Origin: Martelella lutilitoris
Lineage (GTDB): Bacteria > Pseudomonadota > Alphaproteobacteria > Rhizobiales > Rhizobiaceae
NCBI RefSeq assembly: GCF_016598595.1
Contig: NZ_CP066786.1
Span: 1,263,501-1,327,500, forward strand
DNA: 64,000 nt
Reading direction: 5' to 3'
The translations under genes and the position numbers were made by a program. Positions 60,172 through 64,000 of this stretch are shown in pieces. The first letter of the stretch is position 1. Every line of letters begins with the position of its first letter. The notes under the pieces were generated by a model, which made no database searches, was not told the origin of the DNA, and saw nothing but the letters and a program-made list of their open reading frames with translations.

Positions 60172-61215
60172 GTGACGGATGCCACTGCCGGTGATTTCGC
60201 GCTGAGCGCGCCCCTGACGCCGCTTGCGCGAATAATCGACCAATCGCCGTTGACGCTGAAGCCCGAGACGAGCGCGGGCGAGGCGGTGAAGCTTTTCACC
60301 AAAAACGGCGGCAGGTCCGTCACCATGGCCTGTATCCGCGATGCGGAGGGACTTCTCGCCGGCGTCGTCTCCCTGCACGACTGCCTCCGCCACAAGCTTG
60401 ATGATCCGGTCGGCATGTTTGCCCGCACGGACATGGCTGTGACCCGTGCCGATCGTTCGGCCGAATCCGTTGCGCATGAGATGGTCGAGGGCGATATCGA
60501 CTTCATGCCTGTCGTCGATCGGAGGAACCGGCTTGTCGGCATCATAGACGGCGCGCGGGCGAGCCGCTTCATGGTCGATACGCTGCAGGAGGACGCCGAG
60601 GTCTTCGTCGGCCTTTCGGGCACGGTCAACGACGACTATTTCGAGCGTTCGGTCTGGTCGGACTTCCGTCGCCGCTTTCCCTGGGTGCTGGGTCTGGCGA
60701 TTGCGGGTCTCGCCGCTGGCTATGTCGTCCATATCTACGAGAGCGCTCTCGATGCGCTGGTGATCCTCGCGCTCTACATGCCCATGGTGGCCGATACCGG
60801 CGGCAATGTCGGCACCCAGTCCGCCAGCCTCGTCACCCGCGTTCTGACAACCGGCGGCATCCGCTGGGCAGAGGCGGCGACGATCATGTGGCGGGAAATG
60901 CGCGTTTCGCTGCTGATGGCCGCGATGTTGTTTGTCTTCGCCTTCCTCAAGGTGGTGCTGATCTCCAACGCCGCCGATGTTCCGGAAGGGATGACGCTTG
61001 AAGCGATCGGTCTTGCCATTGCCGTCGCCCTTGCCGCCCAGGTGGTCTCCGCCACGCTGATCGGCGCGCTGCTGCCGCTCGGCGCCGTTGCCGTGAAGCA
61101 GGATCCGGCCGTCGTTTCGGGCCCGGCGCTGACCACGATCGTCGACCTGACCGGGCTGCTTCTCTATTTCACCATCACCACCATGATGCTTGGCATCGTC
61201 GTCGTGCATCAATAG
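60172..61215 (+). CDS. MgtE-type magnesium transporter lacking the N domain
   Basis: 347-aa protein. Two CBS motifs (residues ~15-130, FMPVVDRRNRLVGIID) are followed by the five-helix MgtE channel domain with MPMVADTGGNVGTQSAS, the signature of the family. Full MgtE is about 450 residues, and the Mg2+-sensing N domain before the CBS pair is missing here. GTG start at 60172 with AAAGGAAC upstream. Divergent from the ClC gene and convergent with the next. Confidence 0.86.
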   Translation: MTDATAGDFALSAPLTPLARIIDQSPLTLKPETSAGEAVKLFTKNGGRSVTMACIRDAEGLLAGVVSLHDCLRHKLDDPVGMFARTDMAVTRADRSAESVAHEMVEGDIDFMPVVDRRNRLVGIIDGARASRFMVDTLQEDAEVFVGLSGTVNDDYFERSVWSDFRRRFPWVLGLAIAGLAAGYVVHIYESALDALVILALYMPMVADTGGNVGTQSASLVTRVLTTGGIRWAEAATIMWREMRVSLLMAAMLFVFAFLKVVLISNAADVPEGMTLEAIGLAIAVALAAQVVSATLIGALLPLGAVAVKQDPAVVSGPALTTIVDLTGLLLYFTITTMMLGIVVVHQ

Positions 61216-61219
61216 CGGC

Positions 61220-62068
61220 TCAGGCGGCGGCGTTGTCGCCCGCATGGCGGGCCTCGCGCATGCTGAGCGCGGCGGCAAGCGCGAAGCAGAAGGCGCCGAA
61301 CCAGAGATTGGCGTTGGAGACATCCATCAACCCGACCGAAACGCCATGGCGGGGCACATAGGCGAGCGTCGAGGCGATCATGAAGGCGATGCAGCCGACA
61401 AGGTTGATCGCGGCGATCCACCAGCCGAGTTCGCGGCGGGGCTTGGAGAAGTGGGCGTGTCCGACCTCGATATAGGCGAGATAGGCCGAGACCAGGAACA
61501 GCACGGAGCCGATCATGCCCGGCGTCCAGATCGCAAGATTCTGCGCGACCCAGCCCTTCGGCGCGTTGATGGCATCGAAGGTGTTGAAATTGAAGGCGAC
61601 CGTGCCGACGAATTGCGTCGCGGCGCTGAGCCAGCCGGGGCTTTCCGGGCTCCAGCCGAACAGCTGTGGCCTGACGCCGGAGCCTGCCGCCGTCTGGTCG
61701 GCGTTGGCCGCCTGGAACAGCTGCAGATAGGCCGCTGTGGTGAACGGGATCGAGCCGATGAAGAAGGTGACGTTGGTCGTCCACCCCGGCAGACCGGAGA
61801 CGAGCTTCGGATAGAGCGCCATCGCGCTTCCCGCCATGAACAGCGAGGCGCCGATGACGAAGACCAGCCCCATGATCCAGTTATAGCGCGCGGTCTGCCA
61901 AGCTGGCGCGCGAACGTGTTCCAGCGCGCGCCTGTGGCGGAACAGTCCCTTGCGGTGATCACGGGCACGCCAGAGCAACCGGCGACCGTCGCGCGTTTCG
62001 CGACGCAGCGTGACGAAAGGCCAGGCGCCCGCCTGAAGGTGCTCTTCCGCGTGGGTGTCCTTTGACAT
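61220..62068 (-). CDS. Multi-pass membrane protein of unknown function
   Basis: 282-aa protein. A charged N-terminal tail (MSKDTHAEEHLQAGAWPF) is followed by about seven membrane helices, for example IMGLVFVIGASLFMAGSAMAL, FFIGSIPFTTAAYLQLFQA and WIAAINLVGCIAFMIAST. The G-S-(I/L)-(P/F)-F-T repeats recall YrhK-like domains, but I am not certain. AGAAGG upstream of the second ATG (62068) sets the start. It is 4 bp from the mgtE stop, tail to tail. Confidence 0.7.
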   Translation of the reverse strand: MSKDTHAEEHLQAGAWPFVTLRRETRDGRRLLWRARDHRKGLFRHRRALEHVRAPAWQTARYNWIMGLVFVIGASLFMAGSAMALYPKLVSGLPGWTTNVTFFIGSIPFTTAAYLQLFQAANADQTAAGSGVRPQLFGWSPESPGWLSAATQFVGTVAFNFNTFDAINAPKGWVAQNLAIWTPGMIGSVLFLVSAYLAYIEVGHAHFSKPRRELGWWIAAINLVGCIAFMIASTLAYVPRHGVSVGLMDVSNANLWFGAFCFALAAALSMREARHAGDNAAA

Positions 62069-62284
62069 CATGCCTTCTTCTGTCTGCCGGTAACTCTGTG
62101 GTGACGCTTGCCGGCGACTTTGGCCGCTCGTGTGGCGAAGGTCAACCACGGGGAATGGCCGGAGATCACCAGGCGGGCGCTCTTTGCTGTTGATCGCAGG
62201 CGTCATTCGGGCAAGACTTGGCGCAGTCTGCAGGAGACGGGGCGGGATGGCTGCCTGCCGCGAAACGAGAGGGATGAATAACGC

Positions 62285-62776
62285 ATGGATCGCGCACACG
62301 ACCCGAGCCAGCTTGAAATGGTTGTATTGATGACGCCGGACATGGCGAATTTCTCCGGCAAGGTGCATGGCGGGGCGCTGTTGAGCCTGCTCGACCGCGT
62401 GGCCTATTCCTGCGCCGCGCGCTTTTCCCAGGATTACGCCGTCACGCTGTCTGTCGACCAGGTGACCTTTCGCGAGCCGATCAATGTCGGCGAACTCGTC
62501 ACGCTGCGCGCCTCCGTCAACTATACCGGACGGACATCGATGGAAATCGGCATCCGGGTGGAGGCGGAGGATGTGCGCACCGGCCATCGCCGCCACACCA
62601 ATTCCTGTTATTTCACCATGGTCGCCGTGGACGAGCACGGCAAGCCGACGCCGGTGCCGAAGCTCGCTCTCGACACGCCTGACAAGGAACGCCGCTTCGA
62701 AGAGGCCCGGATGCGCCATCAGCTGCGCAAGGAATACGAGGCCCGTTTCCGGGAATTGAAATCCGAAAAGGGCTGA
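62285..62776 (+). CDS. Acyl-CoA thioesterase (hotdog fold)
   Basis: 163-aa hotdog thioesterase of the YciA/BACH type. The active segment GKVHGGALLSLLDRVAYSCA with the conserved Asp is near residues 25-44, followed by VTLSVDQVTFREPINVGELV and TNSCYFTMVAVDEHGKP. Hydrolyses acyl-CoA in the cytoplasm. Ends in a charged helix (MRHQLRKEYEARFREL). Stands alone, with a 230-bp spacer downstream. Confidence 0.9.
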   Translation: MDRAHDPSQLEMVVLMTPDMANFSGKVHGGALLSLLDRVAYSCAARFSQDYAVTLSVDQVTFREPINVGELVTLRASVNYTGRTSMEIGIRVEAEDVRTGHRRHTNSCYFTMVAVDEHGKPTPVPKLALDTPDKERRFEEARMRHQLRKEYEARFRELKSEKG

Positions 62777-63007
62777 GGCCGGAGCTTTCTGTCTGGAACG
62801 ACTTTCGCCGGCCTATGCTGCGCCGCAAACGATAACGCGCGGCTCACATTTTCTTCATCGCGCGGAATCTCTGTAAAATCAGTCATTTGGCTCGTTGAAC
62901 AGTTCGTTCAGCATTTGCGAAATTGTCGAACACGCAAATTCCGCTAGCTGTAGTGGTGCACGCGACCATTCCGGTCCTGTCCAAACCGCATCAGCGAGAG
63001 GTTATTT

Positions 63008-63583
63008 ATGTTCCGTTTTGCTACCACGGCTGTCGTTCTGTCCATGATGTCCGCTCCGGTTCTCGCCGCCCCGGTCTCCTATGAATTCGACAAGTCGCAC
63101 AGCAACCTGTCATTCAGCTACAACCACCTCGGCTACTCGATCACCGACGGTCGTTTCGATGACTGGGACGCCACGCTGACGATCGACGCCGAGGTGCCGG
63201 AAAGCTCGTCGGTTGAGTTCGTGATCGCCGCCGACAGCCTCGACACGTTTTGGGATGCGCGCGACGAGCACTTCAAGAGCGCCGATTTCTTCGACGTCGA
63301 GAACTATCCGGAGATCGCCTTCACCAGCACCGAGGTGAAGAAGCTGTCCGATGCCGAGCTTGAGGTGACCGGCGACCTGACCATCAAGGATATCACCAAG
63401 CCCGCCGTGCTGACGGTGGAAGTCCTGTCCTTCGGCGAGCACCCGATGGCCGAGAAGCAGGCGGCCGGCTTCCTGATGGAGGCGACCGTGCTGCGCTCCG
63501 ACTACGGCATGGACATGTACACGCCCTATATCGGCGATGAAGTATCCGTCGTCTTCTCCGGCGAAGCGCTGATTGCCGAGTAA
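63008..63583 (+). CDS. YceI family periplasmic protein
   Basis: 191-aa lipocalin-like YceI protein that binds isoprenoid-type lipids in other bacteria. A signal peptide (MFRFATTAVVLSMMSAPVLA) precedes YEFDKSHSNLSFSYNHLGYS, HFKSADFFDVENYPEIAFTS and LTIKDITKPAVLTVEV. An AGAGGT purine stretch lies before the ATG. Followed by a cytochrome b561 gene, the common yceI-cybB pairing, probably one operon despite the short hairpin between. Confidence 0.93.
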   Translation: MFRFATTAVVLSMMSAPVLAAPVSYEFDKSHSNLSFSYNHLGYSITDGRFDDWDATLTIDAEVPESSSVEFVIAADSLDTFWDARDEHFKSADFFDVENYPEIAFTSTEVKKLSDAELEVTGDLTIKDITKPAVLTVEVLSFGEHPMAEKQAAGFLMEATVLRSDYGMDMYTPYIGDEVSVVFSGEALIAE

Positions 63584-63649
63584 CGGCTGACCAATGAGCG
63601 CGCGGGCGGAGCCGCTGAGCGGTTCCCCCGCGTCTCTCGGAGATTTTCG

Positions 63650-64000
63650 ATGATCAAGAACACCAGACATGGCTATGGCGCCGTCGCCATCCTGTTTCAC
63701 TGGGTCATGGCGCTGCTCATTCTCGGCATGCTCGGCCTTGGCCTCTATATGGTGCGGCTGCCGCAGTCGGATCCGGACGCCTTCGCGCTGTTCCAGCTGC
63801 ACAAGTCGATCGGCTTCGTGGTGCTGACGCTCGCCGCGCTTCGGCTGCTGTGGCGGGCCGTGAACCCTTCGCCGAAACTGCCGGCGGAGATGCCTGTCTG
63901 GGAGAAGGGCGTCGCGCATCTTGGGCATGCCGGGCTTTACGCGATGATGTTCCTGCTGCCGCTCTCCGGCTGGCTGCTGGTCTCGGCCTCGCCCTGGGGC
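63650..64000 (+). CDS. Cytochrome b561 (partial)
   Basis: The first 117 residues are visible, open at the right edge. Seen: GYGAVAILFHWVMALLILGM (first heme His in a membrane helix), LFQLHKSIGFVVLTLAALRL (second His) and HLGHAGLYAMMFLLPLSGWL. A diheme inner-membrane electron carrier, likely linked with YceI. Start ATG 63650 follows CGGAGATTTTCG. Confidence 0.9.
   Translation, partial: MIKNTRHGYGAVAILFHWVMALLILGMLGLGLYMVRLPQSDPDAFALFQLHKSIGFVVLTLAALRLLWRAVNPSPKLPAEMPVWEKGVAHLGHAGLYAMMFLLPLSGWLLVSASPWG

Overview
The window is a high-GC alphaproteobacterial chromosome, most like Rhizobiaceae/Hyphomicrobiales. The evidence is the gene order bamE < > Cbp3-like chaperone - yceD - plsX - fabH - ihfA - merR, short GC hairpin intergenic repeats of the rhizobial type, and rhizobial-type phage genes (DUF1515, gene-transfer-agent-like tail genes). 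I cannot name the genus with confidence.

Left chromosomal arm (1-12475). bamE (outer-membrane assembly) diverges from a cytochrome bc1 assembly chaperone and a housekeeping run for fatty acid and phospholipid synthesis (yceD, plsX, fabH) that ends with ihfA and a MerR-type regulator. After a hairpin-rich spacer come a plasma-membrane H+-ATPase-type P-type ATPase, a PPK2 polyphosphate kinase, a small zinc-ribbon membrane protein and a CPA1 Na+/H+ antiporter with a cyclic-nucleotide-binding-like tail. This group suits ion and pH homeostasis.

Prophage (about 12476-57375, 44.9 kb) inserted in a tRNA-Pro(GGG) gene. A perfect 74-bp direct repeat flanks it. The intact tRNA is at the RIGHT end, so the phage supplies the promoter and 5' half of the tRNA, the reverse of the usual 3'-end arrangement. 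Layout: integrase, excisionase-like protein and two small genes (minus strand); a VasI/TagO-like exported protein; CI-like S24 repressor with two operator clusters; Cro-like and CII-like regulators; a replication/recombination run (RusA, AAA ATPase, DUF669, DnaQ-like exonuclease, degenerate PD-(D/E)XK protein, SF2 helicase, primase-polymerase/DUF3987). Next is a low-GC accessory island (about 24.9-30.7 kb). It holds a DNA methyltransferase facing a three-gene operon: an SMC/ABC-type ATPase, a small middle protein and a PD-(D/E)XK nuclease. It resembles Lamassu/ABC-3C defence systems but with a methyltransferase attached, and is the best candidate for an undescribed system. A NusG-like factor and a strong terminator lead into the late genes: HNH, P27 TerS, TerL, portal, HK97 protease and capsid, connectors, tail tube, tape measure, lambda-like M/L/K/I/J tail tip, fibre genes, then lysis (GH24 endolysin, holin-like, DUF1515). 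A low-GC toxin-antitoxin-like trio lies next to the right att site.

Right chromosomal arm (57414-64000): a formylglycine-generating enzyme, a ClC antiporter, a shortened MgtE-type transporter, an unknown multi-pass membrane protein, an acyl-CoA thioesterase, a periplasmic YceI protein and the start of a cytochrome b561.
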